Assembly (NCBI GenBank): GCA_029238175.1
Contig: JAQWGO010000042.1
Coordinates: 1 to 39,471 of the forward strand
Direction of reading: 5' to 3'
Origin: Henriciella sp.
Lineage (GTDB): Bacteria; Pseudomonadota; Alphaproteobacteria; Caulobacterales; Hyphomonadaceae
Length of the DNA stretch: 39,471 nt
The translations under genes were made by a program, and so were the position numbers. The notes below the pieces were generated by a model. The model had not been told where the DNA came from. It worked only from the letters and a program-made list of their open reading frames with translations, and did no database searches. Shown here piece by piece: positions 32,030 through 39,471 of the stretch (positions within the stretch are counted from its first letter, which is position 1; each line of letters starts with the position of its first letter).

Positions 32030-32538
32030 TAGACGAACTTATCATTTTCTTGCTTGATTGAGATCGCATCCTGAAAAACCAAAGCTAAACCGTACAGTAT
32101 GATCCCCATCATGATGACTGCGAGCGCAAAGTCAGGAAAATTAGTGATGACGCCCCTGAATTCTTCCTGAATCCAACCAAGTAGCGTTGGGCCGATAATA
32201 CCTGCCCATATCCCAGACATGACGAGACTGCTGGCGCCGCTGCGGAACGTCTTGAGGTTTTGATCGGTAAAGACTTCACCCTCACCACATCGTCCAAACA
32301 ATAAGGCAAAGTCGCCTATCGCCCAGGCGATCAAAATCGTCGGCATTGCTTTTATGAGGCCAATCCAAAAACCGTTAAAGACGTCTATCCAATCTTGCGG
32401 GTTTTCAACCATTATCCCGCCTACTTCTTCGCCAATGAAGTGAGACGTATTGATGATAAGAATACCAACCGCTGCCCATGCCACCCATGTTAGCGTTTGA
32501 TGGATATCACGGTTAGATTTTAGACTCTGTTCGGACAT
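32029..32538 (-). CDS. DUF2975 membrane protein
   Basis: A 169-residue integral membrane protein with four predicted helices: LTWVAWAAVGILIIN, IGLIKAMPTILIAWAIGDFALLF, SLVMSGIWAGIIGPTLLGW and FALAVIMMGIILYGLALVF. The loop CGEGEVFTDQNLKTFRSGA is the DUF2975 signature (F-t-x-x-N-x-k-x-l-r). The ATG at 32538 has a strong GGAGG five bases upstream; a TTG four codons earlier is not needed. It is encoded just before and overlaps the HTH gene. Function is unknown; it may sequester or sense a signal for the regulator. Confidence 0.85.
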   Translation of the reverse strand: MSEQSLKSNRDIHQTLTWVAWAAVGILIINTSHFIGEEVGGIMVENPQDWIDVFNGFWIGLIKAMPTILIAWAIGDFALLFGRCGEGEVFTDQNLKTFRSGASSLVMSGIWAGIIGPTLLGWIQEEFRGVITNFPDFALAVIMMGIILYGLALVFQDAISIKQENDKFV

Positions 32539-32592
32539 TATGGCCTCCAATCAAAGGGACGAATAGGGCGACAATTATCGTAATGCAATAAT

Positions 32593-33054
32593 TTATTTTC
32601 GTTTTGATTTAAAAAATTGCTTTAAAATACCAGACGCTGCTTCCGCGTTCTTCGTGTCTTGTTCAATTTCGGGCCGCCAGTGGCATGTTGGTTGGTCAAA
32701 GAATTTCGGCCCACTGAAGACGGCTCCGCCTTTCGAATCTTCAGCGGCAAAGATGACTTTTGAGATGCGCGCAAAGCTAATTGCACCCGCGCACATGGCG
32801 CAGGGTTCTAGTGTTACATAAAGGTGCAGGCCGGGAAGGCGGTAATTTCCAAGTTTTGTTGCCGCAGCACGGATGGCGGCGATCTCTGCGTGAGCGGTTG
32901 GGTCATGCCCCGCAATGGGGGCGTTTCGACCTTCGGCAACAATGTCGCCCGTTGCATGATCAACGATAACCGCCCCAACGGGGACTTCGCCCTCTGTCGC
33001 TGCTTGCGCGGCAAGCGCCAATGCGCGGATCATATAGTTTCTCGTGTCGGTCAT
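32593..33054 (-). CDS. tadA: tRNA-specific adenosine deaminase
   Basis: A 153-residue zinc deaminase that converts adenosine 34 of tRNA-Arg(ACG) to inosine. The active site is complete: HAE at residues 55-57 (zinc His and proton-shuttle Glu) and PCAMC at 84-88 (zinc Cys pair). The N-terminal EGEVPVGAVIV and C-terminal KQFFKSKRK agree with TadA. The ATG at 33054 is chosen; a GTG at 33063 is also in frame and neither has a clear ribosome-binding site. It is divergent from rsmD, 38 bp apart. Confidence 0.95.
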   Translation of the reverse strand: MTDTRNYMIRALALAAQAATEGEVPVGAVIVDHATGDIVAEGRNAPIAGHDPTAHAEIAAIRAAATKLGNYRLPGLHLYVTLEPCAMCAGAISFARISKVIFAAEDSKGGAVFSGPKFFDQPTCHWRPEIEQDTKNAEAASGILKQFFKSKRK

Positions 33055-33092
33055 GCCTTCCACATCGCGCCAAGCCGGATTAAACGCAAGCT

Positions 33093-33647
33093 ATGCGGAT
33101 TGTATCAGGACAGTTCAAGGGGCGGGCAATTGCCGCGCCGAAGACGAATAATACGCGGCCGACATCAGATCGGGCGCGGGAAAGCCTGTTTAACATCTTG
33201 GCGCATGCTGCTTGGGCACCTCATCTTGAAGGTGCGCGCGTGCTTGACCTGTTTGCGGGATCTGGTGGGTTAGGGTTTGAGGCGATGTCGCGCGGTGCAA
33301 GCTATTGCTTATTCGTCGAAACAGCGCATGCGGCGCGCGGTGCAATCCGTGATAATATTGAGAGCCTTAGCCTGTTCGGCAGCACGAAAATTCACCGGCG
33401 CAGCGCGGTTGAGTTGGGAAAATTGCCCGATATCGAACCATTCGACCTCATCTTTATGGACCCGCCCTACAATAAGGGCCTGATCGAACCTTGCTTGAAG
33501 GGCCTTGTTGATGGCGGCTGGCTTGCGGAGAGTGCTTTGGTGATCGCAGAGACAGCCGTCGCAGAGACACCCGATTTTAGCGGCTGGGAACAATTGTCCG
33601 ACCGTAAAATAGGTGCGGCGAAAGTTTGGTTTCTGAAGCAAATCTAA
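33093..33647 (+). CDS. rsmD: 16S rRNA (guanine-N2)-methyltransferase RsmD
   Basis: A 184-residue SAM-dependent methyltransferase that modifies G966 of 16S rRNA. It starts MRIVSGQFKGR, with RPTSDRARESLFNIL typical of RsmD, SAM motif DLFAGSGGLGFEAMSRGA at residue 52 onward, and catalytic DPPY at residues 123-126. Length is normal. It is divergent from tadA. In many alphaproteobacteria rluB lies between them, but not here. Its stop overlaps that of the convergent patatin gene within CTAA. Confidence 0.95.
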   Translation: MRIVSGQFKGRAIAAPKTNNTRPTSDRARESLFNILAHAAWAPHLEGARVLDLFAGSGGLGFEAMSRGASYCLFVETAHAARGAIRDNIESLSLFGSTKIHRRSAVELGKLPDIEPFDLIFMDPPYNKGLIEPCLKGLVDGGWLAESALVIAETAVAETPDFSGWEQLSDRKIGAAKVWFLKQI

Positions 33648-34669
33648 GCTTCGAGGAATTCTTTGCGTAGATCAACAGAGGACTCGCCTGTGCCGAGATA
33701 GTGGCCGCAGGTGTTGAGCCAGCTGCCCGCCGCGTCGCGGCCCTTATCGCGGAGGTCAGTTAGGAAGCCCCAGCTGGTATCGTACTTGGTTTGCATAGAC
33801 AGTTCACGCAGGACTTGGCCGCCGCGTAGGGCGTGGATGTTTAGGCGGCGATATTCTTTTGCTGCGCTCTTTTTGAGCATGCCATCATCGAGCAGCTTTT
33901 GAACAAACGCGATTGAACGTAGCTCGCCGATCAGGGAGGCGTTGAAGCTGATCTCGTTCAGGCGATCCATAATTTCTGGCACGCGTTTAGGGATGCCAAG
34001 GCGTGAAATGGGGTTCAGGAGAACCAGTAGTACATCGCGCGGCGCTTTGTTGTAGATCAGCGGGAACAGGCTCGGATTGCCCATATATCCGCCATCCCAA
34101 TAGGCGCTGCCATCAATTTCAACGGCGCGAAATGTTTGAGGTAAGCAGGCAGAGGCCAGCACGGCGTCGCGGCCAATTTCTCCATCCTGAAACACTTTCA
34201 CGCGCCCAGTTTCGACATTTGTTGCAGATAGAAACAGATCAATTGGGGCGTGGTGAACGGCGTCAAAGTCGATGGCTTCGTCTAGCGCGTCACGCAACGG
34301 GTTGAGATCGAATGGGTTGAACTCGTAAGGGCTGGCTATGCTGGTAAAAGCCATTGCAGCTTGGAACGGCCCAAATGGTAAGAGTGAGAGCGGAGTGTTT
34401 GACATTGAGAAGGCAGAGAAAGCTGCGCCCTTCTCTGACACGACGCGCCAGAAACGCTCTAGCGTCTGTTTTGCGCCATCAGCCCCGCCTGTTGCGAGAC
34501 CTGAGGCGAATGCGACCGCATTCATGGCACCGGCAGACGTGGCGGTAATGGCTTTAATGTCGAGGCCGGGTTCATCGATTAGGCGATCAAGCACGCCCCA
34601 TGTGAATGCGCCATGCGCGCCGCCGCCCTGTAGGGCGAGACTGATCGATCTGTCTTTCTTTTCGGACAT
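33644..34669 (-). CDS. Patatin-like phospholipase
   Basis: A 341-residue alpha/beta hydrolase of the patatin family, which cleaves acyl esters with a Ser-Asp dyad. Oxyanion loop GGGAHGAFTWGVLD at residue 15; nucleophile Ser45 in ITATSAGAMNA, where the usual GxSxG reads AxSxG; catalytic Asp in SAYWDGGYMGNPSLFPLI. The ATG at 34669 is the family-like start; the frame is open to 34711. No signal peptide is present, so it is cytoplasmic or membrane-peripheral. Possibly active on membrane phospholipids or storage granules. Confidence 0.9.
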   Translation of the reverse strand: MSEKKDRSISLALQGGGAHGAFTWGVLDRLIDEPGLDIKAITATSAGAMNAVAFASGLATGGADGAKQTLERFWRVVSEKGAAFSAFSMSNTPLSLLPFGPFQAAMAFTSIASPYEFNPFDLNPLRDALDEAIDFDAVHHAPIDLFLSATNVETGRVKVFQDGEIGRDAVLASACLPQTFRAVEIDGSAYWDGGYMGNPSLFPLIYNKAPRDVLLVLLNPISRLGIPKRVPEIMDRLNEISFNASLIGELRSIAFVQKLLDDGMLKKSAAKEYRRLNIHALRGGQVLRELSMQTKYDTSWGFLTDLRDKGRDAAGSWLNTCGHYLGTGESSVDLRKEFLEA

Positions 34670-34757
34670 GATGATAGCTTTCAACGCGAAGTGATGTTCG
34701 CCCTTTGACACAAAGAGTTTACGGCGTCTTCAAGATAGTCTGTGCAATCTGTCTGCC

Positions 34758-35216
34758 ATGAGTGATAAAGCAGTATCAGTTGAGGGCTTGAGGCCCGTCC
34801 CGGCCGTTGGCGTTTTGTGTTTGCGCGGGGACGAGGTTCTGCTCGTCCGGCGCGGTAATCCGCCAAGGGCGGGGGAGTGGTCAATTCCAGGCGGACGGAT
34901 CGAGCCGGGCGAACCGGCAAAGGATGCTGCGCTGCGTGAGTTGGCGGAGGAGACTTCGGTAGAGGCAGAACTGCTCGGCCTGATTGATGTGGTAGATGCT
35001 ATATTTGAGAATAAGGCTGGGGACTTAGTGACCCGCCATTATGTGCTGATTGATTATGTGGCGCGGTGGGTTTCCGGAGAACCAGTCGCGGGCGATGACG
35101 CTGCTGAGGCGCGCTTTTTTACGGCTGATGAGATTAACGCTCTTGGTCTTTGGGACGAGACACTTCGAATTATTGAGGCGGGCCGGGCAATTGCTATGGC
35201 TGCTAAGGGGGCATAA
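34758..35216 (+). CDS. Nudix hydrolase
   Basis: A 152-residue Nudix-fold hydrolase. The Nudix box runs from Gly46 (GRIEPGEPAKDAALRELAEE) to residue 68, following GX5EX7REUXEEXGU except that the last Gly is Ser67; the metal-binding Glu residues are intact. The segment WSIPGG before it and the ADP-ribose-pyrophosphatase-like body suggest a nucleotide-sugar or dinucleotide substrate, but this cannot be fixed. It is directly followed by the MscS gene after 3 bp, so the two are cotranscribed. Confidence 0.9.
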   Translation: MSDKAVSVEGLRPVPAVGVLCLRGDEVLLVRRGNPPRAGEWSIPGGRIEPGEPAKDAALRELAEETSVEAELLGLIDVVDAIFENKAGDLVTRHYVLIDYVARWVSGEPVAGDDAAEARFFTADEINALGLWDETLRIIEAGRAIAMAAKGA

Positions 35217-35219
35217 AGA

Positions 35220-36536
35220 ATGGATATGGCAGTGATTTCTATTCTTGGAACCTTGTTGACGAGGCCTTTGCAGTTTTTGCAAGCGCAGGACGAAGGCGAG
35301 GGCGGCGTTGCGTCTGCGCCTTCTGCTAAAGAAGATGTATTGGTTTCAGTTGAACCTGCGGAAGATGTTGTTCAGCCTGTGGATGTCCCGGTTGAGGCTG
35401 TTGAAGCGCCTACGGCCCCTGTGAAGACATCTGATCCAATAGAGGCAATCTCAGATACAACTGAACAGGCTGCGGAAGCGGCGACGGAACTTGTTGGCTG
35501 GATCGGGTCTGGCGAGTTGAGCGCAATTATTGCGATTGCGACGGTTATCAGTCTGACCATCCTGCAGCGCGCGTTGCGATGGGCTATCCTAAAAGGGATT
35601 GTGCGGTTGCCGCGCTCTGATGATTACTCATTTTCTGCTTTGTTACAGCGGGTTGTGAAGCGCTTCCACATTTACTTCATGATTGCGATTTCGCTCGCCA
35701 TTACTGACTCGGTTATGGAGTTGCCGGGCACATTATCTGCGTTTATCAAAATCGTGTTTATTCTTGCGGCGGTGCTGCAAGTCGCTGAATGGATTCAAGA
35801 ATTTGCGATCTCCGCTATTCGGCGAAATGTTGCGCGGTCTAGCGGTGATGCACGCGCTTTAGCGTCAGCGTTCAATATTATTAAGTGGTTCATTAGTGCT
35901 GCGATTTGGTCGGTCGCGCTTCTTTTGATTCTGGACAATGTTGGCGCTGATGTAACCGCACTTCTGGCTGGTCTTGGTATTGGTGGTATCGCGATTGGTA
36001 TCGCGGCTCAGGGTGTTTTTCGTGATCTGTTTTCATCTCTATCGATCGTTATCGACAAGCCGTTTCAGGTTGGAGACACAGTTCGCTACGGAGACAGTTG
36101 GGGAGCGATTGAGGATATTGGCCTGAAGACGACGCGCATTCGGGCGAAGTCTGGTGAGCAGATGATTATCTCAAACACGAACCTGCTCGACTATGAGATC
36201 CACAATATGGCGCGCATGGCGCGGCGGCGGATAGAGACACAGTTTGGGTTTATCTACCAAACTGATCCAGAGTTGGCGGAGCGTGTGCCCGAGATTGTCG
36301 CTAAGATCGTTAAAACTGTTCAGGCGGTTGAGTTTGAGCGCTGTGGGATGTCTGGCTTTGGACCAAGCTCGATTGATTACACGCTGGTCTTCTTCTCGCT
36401 GCAACCTGATTTCAATCGCTCTATGGCGGCGCAATCACGGGTTTTGATGGCCTTGTTTAAAGGCTTGCAGGAAGAAGGGCTGGAGTTTGCTTATCCAACG
36501 CAGACTGTCTTTATTGAAGGTCTTGGTAAACCGTAA
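35220..36536 (+). CDS. MscS-family mechanosensitive channel
   Basis: A 438-residue inner-membrane channel. A possible signal segment at the N-terminus is followed by an acidic Pro/Val/Glu-rich linker (residues about 25-80), then helices near 95-120, 150-165, 175-195 and 225-250, and the pore helix TALLAGLGIGGIAIGIAAQGVFRDLFSSL, whose Gly/Ala spacing is the MscS signature. The beta domain starts DKPFQVGDTVRYGDSWGAIEDIGLKTTRIR, with the Asn in IISNTNLLDYEI. It opens on membrane tension to release osmolytes. The acidic linker is an extra relative to small MscS. It lies 3 bp after the Nudix gene. Confidence 0.92.
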   Translation: MDMAVISILGTLLTRPLQFLQAQDEGEGGVASAPSAKEDVLVSVEPAEDVVQPVDVPVEAVEAPTAPVKTSDPIEAISDTTEQAAEAATELVGWIGSGELSAIIAIATVISLTILQRALRWAILKGIVRLPRSDDYSFSALLQRVVKRFHIYFMIAISLAITDSVMELPGTLSAFIKIVFILAAVLQVAEWIQEFAISAIRRNVARSSGDARALASAFNIIKWFISAAIWSVALLLILDNVGADVTALLAGLGIGGIAIGIAAQGVFRDLFSSLSIVIDKPFQVGDTVRYGDSWGAIEDIGLKTTRIRAKSGEQMIISNTNLLDYEIHNMARMARRRIETQFGFIYQTDPELAERVPEIVAKIVKTVQAVEFERCGMSGFGPSSIDYTLVFFSLQPDFNRSMAAQSRVLMALFKGLQEEGLEFAYPTQTVFIEGLGKP

Positions 36537-36550
36537 CGCGTTCGCGCTGT

Positions 36551-36841
36551 CTATTCGACAGTCCAGCCGCGCGGGGTTTTACGCGCTTCCAGTGTAATGG
36601 CGTCGCCGTCAGCGGTTTCACGATAGACCGTCGCCGGCTCAGAGCGTTTTCCTGAAAGGCGGGTCATCAGAGCGACTGCCGCCAAAGCAATGCCCGCGGC
36701 TGCTGTGGCGATTGCGATCACGCCGGCCATAAAAATGATGGAAAGCGCAAGCAGGCCTTTCATGATCCAAACGCCTGCGCGGCGCATTAGAGCATATAGG
36801 TTTTCTGGAAAACCGAGTGGGGCGCTTTGTGTTGCGGTCAT
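36551..36841 (-). CDS. Small membrane protein, unknown function
   Basis: A 96-residue protein with one long or two close hydrophobic helices (GLLALSIIFMAGVIAIATAAAGIALAAVAL split at about residue 44) flanked by a basic N-terminal part (LYALMRRAGVWIMK) and a polar C-terminal tail, VYRETADGDAITLEARKTPRGWTVE. No family is recognised. The tail ending GWTVE is reminiscent of small envelope proteins in related bacteria, but no function can be given. GAGGTG precedes the ATG. Confidence 0.7.
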   Translation of the reverse strand: MTATQSAPLGFPENLYALMRRAGVWIMKGLLALSIIFMAGVIAIATAAAGIALAAVALMTRLSGKRSEPATVYRETADGDAITLEARKTPRGWTVE

Positions 36842-36910
36842 AATTCACCTCTTGCCTAAGAGAATGGGGCGCGGACGGGTATTCGTCAATGCTAACCGCA
36901 TTACCAATTA

Positions 36911-37612
36911 TCAATTAACTGCGATGAGGCCGCGTTCTGCTTTAATCCGTGCATATGCGCCGGTTATTGTGGCAGCCTTGTCATGAGCCGCACTTTCAAA
37001 CTCTCTGGGCGCGCCGTGATAGACGACCCGATCGGGGTGATTATCGGCCATTAGTTTGCGGTAAGTGCGCTTAATCTCATCAAACTCAGCATCGTGAGCG
37101 ACCCCCAGAACATGATAAGGATCGTTCCGGTCCGGGCCCATATGGCCAGCTTTAATTCGGCGGAAAGTGCTCTCTTTAAAGCCAAAGGCCCGTGAGACCG
37201 TTTCCAAATATGTCAGCTCATCGTCTGTGACGACGCCATCAGCGGTGGCGATCATGAACAGGCCATCAAGGACGCCCTCTAAGAGGCATGGGCGGTTTTG
37301 ATACTTCTTACCGATCTTTCTAGCGTAGGATTCGTAGCCACTGACCGTTTGCTGTGCCAACCGAAAAACCCGGCGGACAGCATTGGCATCTTTCGGGGCG
37401 GTTCGAAAGACGCGGGAGAAGACCATGATTTCATCATCTGTCACACGCCCATCAGCCATCGCCATTTTTGCACCAAGGCCAACCACTGCGGCGGTAAATC
37501 CAACATCATTTGGGTCGGGCGCGCACTCGAGATCGTTCGGAACGGGGTCGTCAACCACGTTCACGTCAAACAGACGTTTTCCGCCCTCGATAAGCCTTTG
37601 CCAAAGTGACAT
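36911..37612 (-). CDS. TerB-DnaJ (DjlA-like) co-chaperone without membrane anchor
   Basis: A 233-residue protein. Residues about 38-155 form a TerB-like helical domain with two acidic repeats (MADGRVTDDEIMVFSRVF and TADGVVTDDELTYLETVS). Residues 164-230 are a J domain, DPYHVLGVAHDAEFDEIKRTYRKLMADNHPD, with the essential HPD at 192-194 that stimulates DnaK ATPase. This order is that of DjlA, but the N-terminal transmembrane segment of DjlA is absent. The ATG at 37612 is preceded by AGGTG; the frame is open to 37795 but that extension has no family features. It probably recruits DnaK to a specific client. Confidence 0.87.
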   Translation of the reverse strand: MSLWQRLIEGGKRLFDVNVVDDPVPNDLECAPDPNDVGFTAAVVGLGAKMAMADGRVTDDEIMVFSRVFRTAPKDANAVRRVFRLAQQTVSGYESYARKIGKKYQNRPCLLEGVLDGLFMIATADGVVTDDELTYLETVSRAFGFKESTFRRIKAGHMGPDRNDPYHVLGVAHDAEFDEIKRTYRKLMADNHPDRVVYHGAPREFESAAHDKAATITGAYARIKAERGLIAVN

Positions 37613-37782
37613 GAGCACACCTATAGCGCGTATTGAACAAAAGTGTGAGTGAGCAATTCTGACACGCGGTTTTAGGCCGCGTATTACAATCGAGTCATCT
37701 TGAGATCTATTTCCTATGGCGCGGCGTAGGAAAAACGATACCGACATTCTTCGGGTCGTAACTAGATTTAGAGATTCCTCCC

Positions 37783-38346
37783 ATGAAACTAGCAACCCTT
37801 ATGATTTCTGCCAGTCTTTTTGCCGCTCCAGCGTTTGCCGAGCAGTGTTCAAGCAAGAAAGACGCTCATTATACGCCAGCAAGCTATACCACAGCTGTTG
37901 CAGGTGAAACCTACACGAAAACTGCAAATGATATTGTGGCGACCGCGCAAGCCGCTGGATCGTTCAGCACGCTACTCGCTGCAGCTGACGCCGCTGGCTT
38001 GGTTGGCGCATTGCAAGGCGACGGTCCGCTTACAGTGTTTGCCCCAACAGACGCTGCGTTTGCAGCGCTGCCAGAAGGCACGGTTGAGACATTGCTGAAG
38101 CCTGAAAATAAAGACGCGCTTGCAGGTATCCTGAAACTGCACGTTATCTCTGGCAAAGTGAAAGCTGGTGACCTGCTAGGTAAGACAACAGTCGCGACTA
38201 CACTAAATGGTGATTTGTCAGTGAACGGTACAGATGGTGTTGTCATCACAGCGCCGGGATCAACTGCAACGGTTGTCTCTGCTGACGTGATGGCTTCAAA
38301 TGGCGTTATCCATGTGATCGATACAGTTCTTTTGCCTGCCAGCTAG
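37783..38346 (+). CDS. Secreted fasciclin-domain protein
   Basis: A 187-residue exported protein: signal peptide residues 1-19 ([19 protein letters not shown]), a short linker with one Cys, then one FAS1 domain from about residue 47 to the end. The FAS1 boxes are [15 protein letters not shown] (H1) and [22 protein letters not shown] (H2), with the TFAP-like and NGxIHxID motifs intact. FAS1 domains mediate adhesion or protein contacts; bacterial single-domain members are periplasmic or secreted. It is monocistronic: a strong terminator follows at 38404. Confidence 0.93.
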   Translation: MKLATLMISASLFAAPAFAEQCSSKKDAHYTPASYTTAVAGETYTKTANDIVATAQAAGSFSTLLAAADAAGLVGALQGDGPLTVFAPTDAAFAALPEGTVETLLKPENKDALAGILKLHVISGKVKAGDLLGKTTVATTLNGDLSVNGTDGVVITAPGSTATVVSADVMASNGVIHVIDTVLLPAS

Positions 38347-38403
38347 CAGGTACGACGAGCCCTCCCCGGGAAGCGATGTCCCCCCATTGATGCCTCCCGG
38401 GTC

Positions 38404-38440
38404 GCCCCGCCAATCTCCCAAGATTGGCGGGGCATTTATT
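38404..38440 (+). terminator. Intrinsic terminator after the fasciclin gene
   Basis: A 13-bp perfect stem, GCCCCGCCAATCT (38404-38416) with AGATTGGCGGGGC (38421-38433), closes a CCCA loop and is followed by ATTTATTTG. It lies 57 bp after the stop codon. A further CCCGGG-containing inverted arrangement (38366-38402) lies between the gene and this hairpin. Confidence 0.85.
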
Positions 38441-38507
38441 TGATCTGTAATGCCTATTACGATTTCGGCTTATGGATGAAATTGATGATTATTCTATTTC
38501 AAGTAGA

Positions 38508-38526
38508 GTAAATCTTCATTAACCAT
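38508..38526. promoter_or_regulatory. Possible CtrA site (GTAA-N7-TTAACCAT)
   Basis: GTAAATCTTCATTAACCAT fits the CtrA consensus TTAA-N7-TTAA with one mismatch in the first half and a perfect extended second half TTAACCAT. It lies 53 bp before the ATG of the 63-residue gene at 38579, a usual distance for promoter binding. The whole gap 38441-38578 is AT-rich and otherwise contains no recognised feature. Confidence 0.35.
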
Positions 38527-38578
38527 GCGATCTATAAAGTTAACCCAAGAGGGCTGAACATTCGAGGAAAGGGGTTTC

Positions 38579-38770
38579 ATGTCGAATTATTTCGCCAAGG
38601 ATGGCGCCAGAGAATTGCAACAGCGTATCAAGGATTATTGGTCGGAACGCGGGTATGACGTCGAGGTTGATGTCGTACCGAGTGAATATGACGAAAAGGT
38701 CCGTTCTGTACGCTATGACGTTCGCAGTCATATGCGCAATGAAATGCCGGTCAGGCGCAGGGTTGCTTAG
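38579..38770 (+). CDS. Small charged hypothetical protein
   Basis: A 63-residue, highly charged soluble protein: MSNYFAKDGARELQQRIKDYWSERG, then VEVDVVPSEYDEKVRSVRYDVRSHMRNEMPVRR. No family is recognised. The amphipathic first half and the short beta-like second half suggest a small folded protein, not a random frame, and the codon use matches its neighbours. A good ribosome-binding site (AGGGG, 4-5 bp) precedes the ATG. Its stop overlaps the convergent ion-channel stop by 4 bp (TTAG). A CtrA-like site lies upstream. Confidence 0.65.
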   Translation: MSNYFAKDGARELQQRIKDYWSERGYDVEVDVVPSEYDEKVRSVRYDVRSHMRNEMPVRRRVA

Positions 38771-39471
38771 GCCTTTTTAGCAGCTTTGCCCTGTGCGGCG
38801 CGAAGCTCTGCAACTTCCTTTTTTAGATCGATAAGAAGCGCGATGATTTCATCGCGTTCTTTGTCTGCATCATCAAACTCTTCATCCAGTTCATCTTCAA
38901 TCTCTTCGAGGTGCTCTTCGGTGGCTGCGCGTTGGTCAGCGGCGAGTGCATCGACGATTAGCGCGATGAAGAGGTTCAACACCGCGAAGCTCGCGACGAA
39001 GATGAAAATCAAAAAGAAGAATGGTGCGTAGGGGTGGCCGTCATCCACTACTTTTTGAACGACTTCAAAGCGCCACCCGTCCATCGTCATCACCTGAAAT
39101 AGCGAATAGGCTGAGCTTGGTAAATCACCGAAAAGTTGGAGCACATCAGGATTATCTGTGTCGCCAAACATGTTGGTCGCCATAACCGCGCCGACATAGG
39201 TTAGCAGCGCAAGAACCGCCAATATTGCGCCCATCCCTGGCAGTGACTTCAGGAGCGCTTCGGTAATTCTGCGCATCATGGGCACGACGTGTAGTAGCCG
39301 CAAAACCCGCAATACCCGCATCGCACGGAGGACGGAGAAAGCTTCGGCGCCGGGCAGTAAGGAAATGCCGACAACCAGAAAATCAAACCAGTTCCAGCCA
39401 GACTTAAAGAACCCGAAACGATAGACCGCAAGTTTTAGTGCAATCTCTATCGCGAAGATGATTGTAACAGC
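38767..39471 (-). CDS. Voltage-gated cation channel (NaChBac-like), 5' end outside window
   Basis: This is the C-terminal 234 residues of a single-domain six-helix ion channel; the start lies beyond 39471. S2 end (FAIEIALKLAVYRFGFF), S3 (NWFDFLVVGISLLP), S4 with regularly spaced Arg (FSVLRAMRVLRVLRLLHVVPMMRR), S5, a pore loop with filter TMDGW after LFQVM, and S6 (FFFLIFIFVASFAVLNLFIALIVDAL). A C-terminal acidic then mixed coiled coil (EEIEDELDEEFDDADKERDEI) probably tetramerises it, as in NaChBac. In NaChBac the filter reads LESW, so the Asp and the Arg after Trp are departures that may alter ion choice. Confidence 0.85.
   Translation of the reverse strand, partial: AVTIIFAIEIALKLAVYRFGFFKSGWNWFDFLVVGISLLPGAEAFSVLRAMRVLRVLRLLHVVPMMRRITEALLKSLPGMGAILAVLALLTYVGAVMATNMFGDTDNPDVLQLFGDLPSSAYSLFQVMTMDGWRFEVVQKVVDDGHPYAPFFFLIFIFVASFAVLNLFIALIVDALAADQRAATEEHLEEIEDELDEEFDDADKERDEIIALLIDLKKEVAELRAAQGKAAKKA

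Noticed and set aside
1-39471. CRISPR array, tRNA or rRNA genes
   Set aside because: No regularly spaced direct repeats, tRNA cloverleaf with T-arm GTTCRA, or rRNA sequence was recognised on either strand by reading; no scan could be run.

Overview
The window reads as chromosomal DNA of an alphaproteobacterium, most likely a Caulobacterales/Hyphomonadaceae-type marine bacterium. This is inferred from the gene set: a ZapA-DUF4164 pair beside transketolase, TTAA-N7-TTAA sites of the CtrA kind, an EcfG-like GGAAC promoter, secreted DUF11-type proteins, and a TerB-DnaJ protein. No species is claimed. GC content is moderate by eye and coding density is very high. Genes sit on both strands in short operons. 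I see no rRNA, tRNA, CRISPR array, prophage or plasmid backbone.

Layout. 1-122 is the end of an IS3-family element with the first codons of its orfA on the minus strand. It abuts an ArsR/SRPBCC regulator pair with a perfect palindromic operator over the start codon, followed by a MAPEG protein. 1475-2889 (minus) holds an ArsC-like reductase, a DUF2164 protein and a secreted metallo-beta-lactamase-fold hydrolase. 2950-11074 is rich in envelope and secreted proteins: a MAM-like/DUF11 surface protein, a phosphodiester-glycosidase lipoprotein, a membrane spermidine-synthase-like protein, a phospholipase-C-like protein with a DUF4332 tail, and a DUF2341/DUF11 protein cut by an in-frame stop.

11133-22359 is mostly metabolism: thioesterase II, acyl-CoA synthetase, a lipoprotein, ThiD, a PhzF-family protein behind a strongly structured two-hairpin leader, a DMT transporter, a flavin oxidoreductase, a helix-hairpin-helix protein, glutamate racemase and transketolase. 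22472-26368 is a tightly overlapping plus-strand run (DUF4164, ZapA, glycosyltransferase 2, Crp/Fnr regulator) followed by a class III cyclase with TPR repeats, a possible cyclic-nucleotide signalling unit.

26848-27275 has no protein gene but contains a good small-RNA candidate with an EcfG-like promoter and its own terminator, facing the terminator of an acyl-CoA dehydrogenase gene. 28730-31749 has a small unknown protein, a TauE/SafE permease pseudogene with two lesions, a sulfotransferase-like protein and a crotonase. 31808-39471 holds an HTH/DUF2975 pair, TadA and RsmD (divergent), a patatin, a Nudix hydrolase, an MscS channel, small membrane and unknown proteins, a TerB-DnaJ protein, a fasciclin protein and the C-terminal part of a voltage-gated cation channel.

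The main points for follow-up are the leader before phzF, the intergenic small RNA, the two broken genes, the palindromic cluster at 30934-31067, and the cyclase with altered specificity residues next to a Crp-like protein. Start codons were chosen by ribosome-binding site, overlap and family N-terminus. Where they differ from the longest frame this is stated.
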